The notes under the pieces: generated by a model
Told to the model about the DNA's origin: nothing
Databases searched by the model: none
The model's input: the letters and a program-made list of their open reading frames with translations, nothing else
Shown: piece after piece, positions 25,964 to 34,194 of the stretch
How the letters are laid out: every line of letters begins with the position of its first letter
How positions within the stretch are numbered: position 1 is the stretch's first letter
Position numbers and translations under genes: made by a program
Origin: Bacteroidota bacterium
GTDB lineage: Bacteria > Bacteroidota > Bacteroidia > Palsa-948
Reading direction: 5' to 3'
NCBI GenBank assembly: GCA_003164895.1
Contig: PLUL01000038.1
Location: forward strand, 1 to 42,863
DNA: 42,863 nt

Positions 25964-27022
25964 ATGAATTGGAGGAATAAGAAGGTTTTTCTTACGGGAC
26001 ATACTGGTTTTAAAGGTTCATGGATGAGCGTATGGTTAAGTTTTCTTGGTGCAAACGTGAAAGGATATGCATTGAGACCTCAGCGATTATCGTTGTACAA
26101 TCAGATTTGTCATCGTCTTGACAAGCATCAATCGGTAATTGCAAATATCCTTGACAAGAAAAGATTAGAAAAAGAATTGCTGCAATTTCAACCCGATTTT
26201 ATTTTTCATTTTGCCGCCCAACCCTTGGTTCGAAAATCCTACGATATTCCGGTTGAAACTTTTGAAGTAAATACTATTGGAACTGCTAATCTTTTAGATG
26301 CTGTTCGTTTGCTGAAAAAGGAATGCGTAGTTATTATTGTTACTACAGATAAAGTGTATGAAAATTCTGAAACTGGGAAACCATTTAATGAGAATGATAA
26401 ATTAGGTGGACATGATCCTTACAGTGCAAGCAAAGCTGCCGCAGAAATTGTGGTTGACAGTTTTCGCCTTTCTTTTTTCCATCCTTCAAAATACAAACTG
26501 CATAAAAAATCAATTGCTTCGGCACGTGCAGGCAATGTGATTGGCGGTGGAGATTATGCAGCGGATAGAATCGTTCCCGATATATATAGAGCATTATCAA
26601 ATTCTAAAACCATTTCGATTCGTAATCCTCAATCCATTAGACCTTGGCAACATGTGCTTGATCCTCTTAGCGGCTATTTGTCCTTGGCAGAGGCAATGAA
26701 AATTGATCCTCAGAAGTTTGCAACTTCCTATAACTTTGGTCCGAAATTAAAGGATGAACTAACTGTAGAAGAATTGGTACAGAATGTAATCGAATGTTGG
26801 GGAAGTGGAAAGTATAAGTTAACCCCAATTAAAAATGCCCCGCACGAAGCCGGATTGTTAAAATTGAATATTGAGAAGGCAAAGAGTGATTTAGCTTGGG
26901 AGCCAAAATGGAATGCAACTCAGGCAATTGAAAAAACAATTACCTGGTACAAAAATAGTTTGCAAAAAAATCACGATAAGTTTAATATATGTGTAAAGGA
27001 TATTGTGGATTACAGTTCGTAA
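25964..27022 (+). CDS. rfbG: CDP-glucose 4,6-dehydratase
   Basis: This NAD-dependent short-chain dehydrogenase/reductase (SDR) enzyme converts CDP-glucose to CDP-4-keto-6-deoxyglucose. The 352-residue product has the family start WRNKKVFLTGHTGFKGSWMS, with the Rossmann GxxGxxG as GHTGFKG (12-18). It also has FHFAAQPLVRKSYDIPVETFEVNT, VTTDKVYEN and the catalytic YxxxK (Tyr153, Lys157) in HDPYSASKAAAE. RAGNVIGGGDYAADRIVPD and SIRPWQHVLDPLSGYL complete the fingerprint. ATG 25964 is chosen over an upstream ATG at 25895 that lies inside rfbF and would add 23 residues unlike the family. Spacing to rfbH is 11 bp. Confidence 0.96.
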   Translation: MNWRNKKVFLTGHTGFKGSWMSVWLSFLGANVKGYALRPQRLSLYNQICHRLDKHQSVIANILDKKRLEKELLQFQPDFIFHFAAQPLVRKSYDIPVETFEVNTIGTANLLDAVRLLKKECVVIIVTTDKVYENSETGKPFNENDKLGGHDPYSASKAAAEIVVDSFRLSFFHPSKYKLHKKSIASARAGNVIGGGDYAADRIVPDIYRALSNSKTISIRNPQSIRPWQHVLDPLSGYLSLAEAMKIDPQKFATSYNFGPKLKDELTVEELVQNVIECWGSGKYKLTPIKNAPHEAGLLKLNIEKAKSDLAWEPKWNATQAIEKTITWYKNSLQKNHDKFNICVKDIVDYSS

Positions 27023-27033
27023 AATATTTCTAA

Positions 27034-28359
27034 ATGTCAGAAACAAAAATGAAACGGGATACGGCTATTATGAAGAATGAGATTTTTGATTTGGTGAAGG
27101 AATATTATCTGAAGGCTTTTGCGGAGAAAAAATTTATTCCAGGGGAGAGTGCAATTCCTGTAAGCGGAAAAGTTTTTGACCACGAAGAATTAAATGCAAT
27201 AGTTGAATCTGCTTTGGACGGCTGGTTCACAACCGGACGTTTTAATGATGCATTTGAAAAAGAACTTGCCCATTTTATTAATATTAAGAAGGTACTCACC
27301 GTTAATTCCGGTTCATCGGCAAATTTGTTGGCGTTTGCGGCACTTACGGCAGAAGAATTAGGTGAGCGTTCAATAAAAAAAGGTGATGAACTGATTTCTG
27401 TTGCAGCATCTTTTCCAACTACATTGAATCCGGCTTTGCAATATGGAGTTATTCCCGTTTTTGTTGATGTAGATATTCCCACTTATAATATTGATGTAAG
27501 AAAAATTGAGGCAGCGATCACACCCAAGACAAAAGCAATAATGGTGGCGCATACATTGGGAAATCCCTTTAATGTGGAAGTGGTTGCCGGTATTTGCAAG
27601 AAACATAACTTATGGTTAATTGAAGATTGCTGCGATGCACTGGGCGCTACTGTAAACGGTAAGCATGTTGGAACTTTTGGCGATATCGGAACCTTGAGTT
27701 TTTACCCTGCTCATCACATTACCACGGGCGAAGGAGGTGCTGTTTTTACCAATAACAGCAAATTAGTCACTATCATGGAATCTTTTCGCGACTGGGGGCG
27801 TGATTGCTGGTGCGCATCCGGAAAAGATAATACCTGCGGAAAAAGATTTGAATGGAAATTAGGCGATTTGCCATTCGGGTATGACCATAAATACATTTAC
27901 TCGCGCATCGGATATAATTTAAAAATTACGGATATGCAGGCGGCGCTTGGATTGGCGCAATTAAAAAAATTACCTGGTTTTATTGAAGTGAGAAGAAATA
28001 ATTATTCAAAATTGAAAAAAGGTCTTGCTGATTTAGGTAACAAAATAATTTTACCTCAACCAACTTTTGGAAGTAACCCATCTTGGTTCGGTTTTTTAAT
28101 AACAGTGAAAGAAGATGCGGGAATCACTCGCAATGATCTCATTGCAAAACTCACCGAGGCAAAAATTGCAACTCGTTTATTATTCGCAGGAGACTTGCGT
28201 AAGCAACCATATTTTAAAAATGTAAATTATCGTGTAGCAGGGGACTTGTCAAATACGGAAATTATTTTGAATGATACTTTTTGGATTGGCGTTACCCCTA
28301 TGATAAACAATGAAATGATTGATTATACGGTTGGAGTTTTTCATGCTATTTTAAAATAA
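27034..28359 (+). CDS. rfbH: CDP-4-keto-6-deoxyglucose 3-dehydratase (E1, PMP/[2Fe-2S])
   Basis: E1 uses pyridoxamine phosphate and a [2Fe-2S] cluster to remove the C3 hydroxyl, giving the CDP-3,6-dideoxy-4-keto sugar after reduction by an E3 reductase. The 441-residue product is an aspartate-aminotransferase-fold protein. The usual PLP lysine is replaced by His227 (SFYPAHHITTGEGG), the hallmark of E1. The unusual cluster motif C-x57-C-x-C-x7-C is fully present as Cys200, Cys258, Cys260 and Cys268. ATG 27034 is used, though ATG 27049 or 27070 would also leave the domain intact. No E3 (RfbI/DdhD/AscD-like) reductase gene is in the window. Confidence 0.95.
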   Translation: MSETKMKRDTAIMKNEIFDLVKEYYLKAFAEKKFIPGESAIPVSGKVFDHEELNAIVESALDGWFTTGRFNDAFEKELAHFINIKKVLTVNSGSSANLLAFAALTAEELGERSIKKGDELISVAASFPTTLNPALQYGVIPVFVDVDIPTYNIDVRKIEAAITPKTKAIMVAHTLGNPFNVEVVAGICKKHNLWLIEDCCDALGATVNGKHVGTFGDIGTLSFYPAHHITTGEGGAVFTNNSKLVTIMESFRDWGRDCWCASGKDNTCGKRFEWKLGDLPFGYDHKYIYSRIGYNLKITDMQAALGLAQLKKLPGFIEVRRNNYSKLKKGLADLGNKIILPQPTFGSNPSWFGFLITVKEDAGITRNDLIAKLTEAKIATRLLFAGDLRKQPYFKNVNYRVAGDLSNTEIILNDTFWIGVTPMINNEMIDYTVGVFHAILK

Positions 28360-28370
28360 TATTTACTGAT

Positions 28371-29303
28371 TTGAAATCAACTTCTATTTTACTTTCAGGA
28401 GCAACAGGATTTCTTGGTTCGCATTTAGCGGATGATTTATCGTTCAATAATTTTAAAGTAATCGCACTGATCAGAAATGCTTCGGATTTATCTCGTTGCA
28501 ATGAATTTAAAAATGATAATCTTGTTTTTGTAAATACAGATTCTGAAAATTATAAAGAATTAATTCGCAAGCATCAACCAACTATTTTTATTCATTCGGC
28601 ATGGAATGGGGTTTCTTCTGATGGAAGAAGCGATTGGAATATACAGATTGAAAATATATCAATGACTACGCGTTTGTTAGTGTTAGCTCAAGAATTGCAT
28701 ATTAAAAAAATTATTGCATTCGGTTCACAAGCTGAATATGGAAATTTCAAAGGAAGAATTAATGAAGATGCCATTTGTAATCCGGCAAGTGCGTATGGAG
28801 CCGCCAAACTTGCGACTCTTGAGATATTAAAATCATTTTCTGAATTACATTCTATAAATTGGTTTTGGTTGAGATTGTTTTCTGTGTATGGCACACGCGA
28901 AGGAAATGATTGGCTTATTCCTTCGGTCATACGCAATGCGTTTTACAACAAACCAATGGATTTAACAGGGTGCGAACAGCGTTATGATTACATTTATGCA
29001 AAAGATTTCAGCAAAGCAATAATAAAAATTTTGGAAACAGAAAATGAATCAGGAATTTTTAATCTTAGCTCAGATTCTTCTATGAAGTTAAAAGATATGA
29101 TTGAAAAAATAAAAGATATTATAAACCCAAAAGCTGTTTTAAATTTAGGAGTACTTCCTTACAGACCTAATCAAGTGATGCACATGGAAGGGGATTCATC
29201 TAAATTTAATAAACAATTTAATTTTGAGGTTAAATCAAGGTTTGATGCGAATATTAAGGATATTGTAAATTATTATCATGTAAAACACAAAGCGAATATC
29301 TAA
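28371..29303 (+). CDS. SDR-family nucleotide-sugar epimerase/reductase (CDP-abequose/paratose synthase-like), TTG start
   Basis: This is predicted to reduce or epimerise a CDP-4-keto-deoxy sugar. The 310-residue product is an extended SDR protein with LSGATGFLGSHLADDL at the N-terminus. It also has the active-site block AFGSQAEYG and catalytic Tyr142/Lys146 in SAYGAAKLATLEI. RLFSVYGTREGNDWLIPSVI and QRYDYIYAKDFSKAI resemble RfbJ/RfbS-type CDP-4-keto-3,6-dideoxyglucose reductases. The Rossmann motif begins at residue 7 and no ATG is available near it, so TTG 28371, 11 bp after rfbH, must be the start. The transketolase gene follows 2 bp after the stop. Its exact product stereochemistry cannot be told from sequence. 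Confidence 0.85.
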   Translation: MKSTSILLSGATGFLGSHLADDLSFNNFKVIALIRNASDLSRCNEFKNDNLVFVNTDSENYKELIRKHQPTIFIHSAWNGVSSDGRSDWNIQIENISMTTRLLVLAQELHIKKIIAFGSQAEYGNFKGRINEDAICNPASAYGAAKLATLEILKSFSELHSINWFWLRLFSVYGTREGNDWLIPSVIRNAFYNKPMDLTGCEQRYDYIYAKDFSKAIIKILETENESGIFNLSSDSSMKLKDMIEKIKDIINPKAVLNLGVLPYRPNQVMHMEGDSSKFNKQFNFEVKSRFDANIKDIVNYYHVKHKANI

Positions 29304-29305
29304 GA

Positions 29306-30115
29306 ATGTCAATTTCATCCATAGCGTTCAGTAATGAAATCAGGAAAGCTGTTTTGAAAATGGTTTTTGAAGCAAATGCGTCTCACATTGGCGGTGCATT
29401 GTCAATGACCGATTTATTAGCTGTATTATATTCAGAGATATTAAATATTAATCCAAAAAATCCTTTGGATGAAAGCAGGGATAGATTCTTGCTTTCTAAA
29501 GGGCATGCTTGTACCGGATTATACGCAGCCCTTGCTTTGAAGGGTTTTTTTGATTTAAAGGAACTTGATAGTTATTCTAAAAATGGCAGTATGTTGCTTT
29601 CGCATACAAATCATAAAGCACCAGGAGTTGAACTATCAACCGGAAGTCTAGGGCATGCTTTACCGGTGGCATGCGGAATTGCACTTGCAGCAAAAAGAAA
29701 AAACAAAGCATTTAAAACCTATTGTTTGTTAAGTGACGGAGAGTTGGATGAAGGTTCTAACTGGGAAGCAATTTTGTTTGCTCCCCAACACAGGCTTAAT
29801 AATTTAATTGCCATAGTTGACTACAATAAAATTCAAAGTTTTGGGTTAGTAAAAGAGGTGCTCGATCTTGATCCGCTGAATAGAAAATTTGAATCATTTA
29901 ATTGGAATGTTATCGAAATTGATGGACATAATCACGATCAGATATTTGAGGCATTTGGTAAAGCAAAAGCTAATTTGATAAAACCATCAGTTATTATAGC
30001 TCATACAGTGAAGGGCAAAGGAGTTGATTTTATGGAAAATAAATTATTGTGGCATTATAAATCACCTTCTTTAGAACAATATCGACAGGCACTTGAACAA
30101 TTAAACAGTCAATAA
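29306..30115 (+). CDS. Transketolase-like protein, N-terminal (thiamine diphosphate pyrophosphate-binding) subunit
   Basis: Together with the next gene this forms a split transketolase that transfers a two-carbon ketol unit using thiamine diphosphate. The 269-residue product covers the pyrophosphate-binding domain: ANASHIGGALSMTDLLAVLY, RFLLSKGHACTGLYAALAL, VELSTGSLGHALPVACGIALA. The ThDP/Mg motif is SDGELDEGSNWEAI, with metal ligands Asp144 and probably Asn174 (IVDYNKIQ). The first Gly of the usual GDG motif is Ser143. It is embedded between a CDP-sugar SDR gene and its own C-terminal partner, 34 bp apart, with no other pentose-phosphate genes around. A role in modifying the deoxy sugar is therefore more likely than central metabolism, by inference. 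Confidence 0.92.
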   Translation: MSISSIAFSNEIRKAVLKMVFEANASHIGGALSMTDLLAVLYSEILNINPKNPLDESRDRFLLSKGHACTGLYAALALKGFFDLKELDSYSKNGSMLLSHTNHKAPGVELSTGSLGHALPVACGIALAAKRKNKAFKTYCLLSDGELDEGSNWEAILFAPQHRLNNLIAIVDYNKIQSFGLVKEVLDLDPLNRKFESFNWNVIEIDGHNHDQIFEAFGKAKANLIKPSVIIAHTVKGKGVDFMENKLLWHYKSPSLEQYRQALEQLNSQ

Positions 30116-30149
30116 ATTGGATTTGACATTTCCTGATTAATGAAAAAAT

Positions 30150-31052
30150 ATGAGAACGGCTTTTATAAATCAGTTGGTGGAAGAAGCAAGGAAAGACGAA
30201 AAAGTATTTCTCATAGTAGGAGATTTGGGCTTTTCTGTAGTGGAGCCTTTTGCAAATGCATTTCCTGAGAGGTTTTTAAATGCCGGAGTTGCAGAACAGA
30301 ATATGACTGGCATTGCAGCAGGTTTGGCAATGGAAGGATACACTGTATTTACATATTCTATTGCAAATTTTCCAACACTGCGTTGCATTGAACAGATCCG
30401 TTATGATATTTGCTATCATAATTTGAATGTAAAAATTGTTTCGGTAGGTGGAGGGTATGCTTATGCTTCACTTGGTGCATCCCATCATGCAACAGAAGAA
30501 ATAGGTATGCTCCGAACTATACCAAATTTAATTGTCAGTGCTCCTGGAGATCCTATTGAAGCAAAAGCAATAACACGTCTTCTCGTGAAAGATAAACGCC
30601 CTTCATACATTCGATTGGGCAAAGCGGGTGAGCCAATTGTACATTCCGGTATAAATAATTTTACTATTGGAGATGGTTTATGTTTGCATAAGGGCGATCA
30701 AACAGCAATTCTTACAACCGGAGCCATGTTAAAATATGCATCAGATTTTATCCAAAATAATAAACTGAATTTTGGTTTATATAGTTTTCCTTTTATTAAG
30801 CCGATGGATGCAATCATGCTTAAGCAAATTTCTCAGTCATATCAAAAAATAATTACACTGGAAGAACATCAACGCAGCGCAGGATTTGGCTCGGCTGTTC
30901 TTGAGTGTTTGCACGATCTGATCGAACAGAAAAAAATAAATTCTATTCCATATGTAAAACGAATTGCAATTCCTGATAAGTTTATCAGTGTAGCAGGAAG
31001 TCAGGATCATCTGAGAAATTTATCAGGACTTATTTTAAATACGCATAATTAA
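30150..31052 (+). CDS. Transketolase-like protein, C-terminal (pyrimidine-binding) subunit
   Basis: This supplies the pyrimidine-binding and C-terminal domains of the split transketolase. The 300-residue product has RFLNAGVAEQNMTGIAAGLA with the conserved catalytic Glu49 that activates ThDP. It also has YSIANFPTLRCIEQIRYDIC, GGGYAYASLGASHHATEEIG and SAPGDPIEAKAITRLL. A ferredoxin-like C-terminal domain follows (AILTTGAMLKYA, IITLEEHQRSAGFGSAVLE). It has the same strand, order and spacing as bacterial split transketolases found in polysaccharide and antibiotic clusters. The acceptor is unknown. It is followed 12 bp later by a glycosyltransferase, which places the pair firmly within the glycan operon. 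Confidence 0.92.
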   Translation: MRTAFINQLVEEARKDEKVFLIVGDLGFSVVEPFANAFPERFLNAGVAEQNMTGIAAGLAMEGYTVFTYSIANFPTLRCIEQIRYDICYHNLNVKIVSVGGGYAYASLGASHHATEEIGMLRTIPNLIVSAPGDPIEAKAITRLLVKDKRPSYIRLGKAGEPIVHSGINNFTIGDGLCLHKGDQTAILTTGAMLKYASDFIQNNKLNFGLYSFPFIKPMDAIMLKQISQSYQKIITLEEHQRSAGFGSAVLECLHDLIEQKKINSIPYVKRIAIPDKFISVAGSQDHLRNLSGLILNTHN

Positions 31053-31064
31053 CGTAATTTGAAA

Positions 31065-31880
31065 ATGTCCATCTCTGTATTTATACCCGTATTTAACGAA
31101 GAAAAGCGTATTGAAACAATGTTAAGAACTCTTCAGTGGTGTAATGAAATTATTGTCTTGGACAAACAAAGCTTTGACAGAACAAGAGAAATTGCAGAAA
31201 CTTATAATGCCAAAGTAGTTACTATGCCCAATTCCTCTGCTTATGATTCTTCTGAGTTTGAATATATGTTAAAGTATTGCAATAGTGAATGGATTTTAAC
31301 GTTTACTGCAAGTGATGTTATTCATCCTAAACTTGCAGAAGAGATTTTACGATTAACCAGTATGAAGGATTTCCCATACGATGTTATTTATGTTCCCTAT
31401 CGAAGGTATGTTTTGGGAATCGAGACCAAGCGATCTCCCTGGTATACTGAAAATGCACCAATGGTGGTTCGAAAAAGTATTATTAAAATTAATACTACAG
31501 AAGTTCATTCCGCACTTCATTTTGACTCCAACCGGAATTACAGAATAAAAAGCTCAAATGATTATTGTTTATATCATCTTACACATGCAACAGTAGATGG
31601 TATGATGGATCGTCACATCCGATATTGGAGAGGTGAAGCAAAAGGTAATATTGAAATAAAGAAATCATTTTTGCATGTATTGAAGGCAACGTGGAAAACA
31701 CTCATTGTGCGTAGAACTTTTCTGATGGGTTGGAATGGAGTAATGCTTGGTTTTGCATATATTTCCTACTTTATGTTGTCGTTTGTTTATAAATGGGAGC
31801 GAAAATACTCTAAAGCAGATAGTGTCTATAAGGATATTAGGGAAAAGATATTAGGTGAGTGGAAAGCGACTTCAAAATAG
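31065..31880 (+). CDS. Glycosyltransferase family 2 (WaaE/KdtX-like)
   Basis: This is predicted to transfer a sugar to a lipid-linked or lipopolysaccharide acceptor at the cytoplasmic face. The 271-residue product has the GT-A start SISVFIPVFNEEKRIETMLR and then WCNEIIVLDKQSFDRTREIA, which parallels the WaaE-like ELIVVDSGSTDGT block. The metal-binding DxD region is atypical: WILTFTASDVIHP has a single Asp where the family usually has LDADE. A C-terminal hydrophobic stretch (MLGFAYISYFMLSFVY) suggests membrane association. ATG 31065 is chosen over TTG 31059. Donor and acceptor are unknown. Confidence 0.85.
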   Translation: MSISVFIPVFNEEKRIETMLRTLQWCNEIIVLDKQSFDRTREIAETYNAKVVTMPNSSAYDSSEFEYMLKYCNSEWILTFTASDVIHPKLAEEILRLTSMKDFPYDVIYVPYRRYVLGIETKRSPWYTENAPMVVRKSIIKINTTEVHSALHFDSNRNYRIKSSNDYCLYHLTHATVDGMMDRHIRYWRGEAKGNIEIKKSFLHVLKATWKTLIVRRTFLMGWNGVMLGFAYISYFMLSFVYKWERKYSKADSVYKDIREKILGEWKATSK

Positions 31881-31921
31881 CCATTACGCATTTATGAATT
31901 TGAAGGATTGATATTTGCAAA

Positions 31922-32122
31922 ATGAAAAGTATTATTAATTCTGCTTTAAAATCCATGGAAATAAAAAAAATAATCGCTAATTTTATTTCTCTTTCATTTA
32001 TCCAGGGAGCAAATTATCTGACTCCATTATTAATTCTTTCTTACATAGTCAGAATTGTTGGGTCGAAAAAATTTGGATTACTTTATTGTGAGAACAAAAT
32101 ATTAAAGAATAGGGAATGTTGA
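31922..32122 (+). pseudogene. Truncated N-terminus of a Wzx-type flippase
   Basis: The 66-codon reading frame matches the beginning of polysaccharide flippases: KKIIANFISLSFIQGANYLT and PLLILSYIVRIVGSKKFGLL, where family members read roughly ANYI-PLLTLPYLVRVLG-EKFGL. After KKFGLL the frame runs into an unrelated tail (YCENKILKNREC) and stops, so over 85 percent of the protein is missing. A complete flippase of a different sequence starts 15 bp later. The remnant is best read as the scar of a wzx replacement. A short functional peptide cannot be excluded but has no precedent known to me. Confidence 0.75.
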
Positions 32123-32137
32123 ATTTCAATAAGTAAG

Positions 32138-33658
32138 ATGAAGTCGAAACAATTATTTATAAATATAGTAACTAGTTTTTTGTCATGGGGCTGGCCGGTA
32201 ATTCTTAGTTTTTTAATAACTCCACTTCTACTAAAATATATCGGGAAAGATACTTTTGGAATTAGGGCTTTAATTTTATCAGTTGCGGGGTATTTTGCAT
32301 TGTTTGATTTAGGATTAAATGGCGCTGGTACAAAATATTTAGCCGAATTTAATGCAAAAGGAGATCAACTCGCTATAAAACAATTACTAAGTACAACACT
32401 TACTGTTTATCTGGTGATGGGGATAACTGGAGCTTTAATTTTATTTTCATCTTCTTCATGGCTTTGTAATGATTTTTTTGATATTCCAAAGGACATGATT
32501 CCAGAAAGTATAACTGCATTTAAATTATCAAGCTTGGGTTTTTTCTTGGGCATGTTGACATGGTGGATTACTTCAATTCCTACAGGACTCCAAAGATTTG
32601 ACATCTTTAACTTTGTCTCAATACTATATGGGACACTCAATATAGGAGGTAATTTATTTGCAGCATGGTCAGGTTATGGAATAATAGGCATTGTCATTTC
32701 AAACATAATTTCAAATTTAATAACCCTCATTTTATATTATTTTTTTGTTAAAAGACTAATTCCTTATTTTAAAGTTTTGCCGGCATTCAATCTGCAAATG
32801 TTTCGAAAAACATTTAATTACAGCCTATATATGATCGGGTTTGCTGTTTTTGCAATAATTTTTTCCCAACTTGACAAAACTTTAATCGGAATTTTCATTG
32901 GAACCACCGCAGTTACATTCTATGTGATTCCGCTATCAATTTCAAATATTAACCAACAAGTAAACGGGAAAATTATGCAGGTATTTTTTCCAATGGCAAG
33001 TGAGTTGGCATCAATGAATGAAACTGAAAAACTTCAACAATTATTTTTAAGGGCATTAAATTTCGGTATTATTATTGGCCTTTGTGTTACTATCCCCTTG
33101 GTAAGTTTTTCATATTCAATTTTAAATTTGTGGATATCTCCTGAAATGGCAATTCATTCCCAATACATCTTGATTCTGCTGGTTTTCTCCTTCCTTTTAG
33201 GAGGTATTATTCCATATAATATAGTTGCGGGTATGGGTTATCCGAAATATTTTACATACTCCGCAATGGTTTCTGGCATCAGTGGTTTGTTTTTTTTATT
33301 AATTTTTATTAAACCATTTGGAATTAAGGGCGCCGCGTTCGCCAAATTATTTAGCATGATTATTACTATGATGTATTATATTTATTTTTCAAATAATATT
33401 TTGAAAATTGGTTATCTGAAAATACTGAAGATCTTTATTATTCCCTTTTCTACATCTTTTATTCTAATCCTTTTTTCTTTTTTTTATTTACAAGATATCT
33501 CGTCTGTATTTATTTTAGGGCTGTATAGTGTTATTCTGATTTTTATATTTTTACTTGTAATGTTTATTTCCAGACAAATTAATGTAAAAGAAAAAGAATT
33601 TATTTTTGGCTATTATTATGCATTTATAAATAAATTAAAAAGTGGAAATAAAAACTAA
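32138..33658 (+). CDS. Wzx-type polysaccharide flippase (MOP superfamily)
   Basis: This is predicted to move undecaprenyl-linked oligosaccharide across the inner membrane. The 506-residue product has about 12-14 transmembrane helices. Typical features are SWGWPVILSFLITPLLLKYI near the N-terminus, GALFDLGL-like ALFDLGLNGAGTKYLAEFNA, and SQLDKTLIGIFIGTTAVTFY in the middle. Length is normal for the family. The C-terminal helices are especially Phe/Ile/Leu-rich (FSFFYLQDISSVFILGLYSV). The RmlC-like gene overlaps its 3' end by 17 bp in another frame. It presumably replaces the truncated flippase just upstream. Confidence 0.9.
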   Translation: MKSKQLFINIVTSFLSWGWPVILSFLITPLLLKYIGKDTFGIRALILSVAGYFALFDLGLNGAGTKYLAEFNAKGDQLAIKQLLSTTLTVYLVMGITGALILFSSSSWLCNDFFDIPKDMIPESITAFKLSSLGFFLGMLTWWITSIPTGLQRFDIFNFVSILYGTLNIGGNLFAAWSGYGIIGIVISNIISNLITLILYYFFVKRLIPYFKVLPAFNLQMFRKTFNYSLYMIGFAVFAIIFSQLDKTLIGIFIGTTAVTFYVIPLSISNINQQVNGKIMQVFFPMASELASMNETEKLQQLFLRALNFGIIIGLCVTIPLVSFSYSILNLWISPEMAIHSQYILILLVFSFLLGGIIPYNIVAGMGYPKYFTYSAMVSGISGLFFLLIFIKPFGIKGAAFAKLFSMIITMMYYIYFSNNILKIGYLKILKIFIIPFSTSFILILFSFFYLQDISSVFILGLYSVILIFIFLLVMFISRQINVKEKEFIFGYYYAFINKLKSGNKN

Positions 33659-34184
33659 GAACACTCAATTAGATGGAGTGCTGGAGTTATTTATAAAATC
33701 TTTTGATGACGACAGGGGGTCGTTTGTTAAAACCTATCATAAAAAAGCTTTTTCGGAAATCGGAATAACCGAAACTTTCGTAGAAGAATTTTTTACAATA
33801 TCAAAAAAAGGAGTTTTCAGAGGAATGCATTTTCAAATACCTCCCTATGATCATTCAAAATTGGTGTATTGCACCTTCGGTGAGGTTATTGATTTTGTGG
33901 TTGATTTACGAAAAGGATCTAAAACATACGGCAGTACAATTCAGTTTTTATTAAGTGCCGATAAATATAACATGGTTTATATCCCCAAAGGATTTGCTCA
34001 TGGGTTCTATGTGCTGAGCGATTTTGCTACAATGGTTTATAAAGTTTCTTCATTACATTCCATGGAGCATGATAATGGTATTTTATGGAGTTCATTGTCG
34101 ATAAATTTACCTGATGATAATCTGATAATATCAAATAGAGATAAAAGTTTTGTGTCGTTTGCCGATTTTGTAAGCCCTTTTTAA
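33642..34184 (+). CDS. RmlC/AscE-like nucleotide-sugar 3,5- or 5-epimerase, GTG start
   Basis: This is a cupin-fold epimerase of 4-keto sugar nucleotides. The 180-residue product has the RmlC fingerprint: DDRGSFVKTYHKKAF, VFRGMHFQIPP with the catalytic base His63, GEVIDFVVDLRKGSKTYG and YIPKGFAHGFYVLSD. The tyrosine pair that in RmlC reads NYYSP before the E-G-I-W stretch is Leu138-His139 here (SSLHSMEHDNGILW), so the usual general acid is missing. With no rmlA, rmlB or rmlD nearby, a CDP-linked substrate is likelier. AscE, the CDP-3,6-dideoxy-4-hexulose 5-epimerase of ascarylose synthesis, is the best analogy, by inference. GTG 33642 overlaps wzx by 17 bp. Confidence 0.85.
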   Translation: MEIKTKNTQLDGVLELFIKSFDDDRGSFVKTYHKKAFSEIGITETFVEEFFTISKKGVFRGMHFQIPPYDHSKLVYCTFGEVIDFVVDLRKGSKTYGSTIQFLLSADKYNMVYIPKGFAHGFYVLSDFATMVYKVSSLHSMEHDNGILWSSLSINLPDDNLIISNRDKSFVSFADFVSPF

Positions 34185-34194
34185 TTTGAAGCCG

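Noticed and set aside
33642-34184. dTDP-L-rhamnose pathway (RmlC)
   Set aside because: No rmlA, rmlB or rmlD is in the locus and the catalytic tyrosines are missing. A CDP-linked substrate is more consistent with the neighbours.
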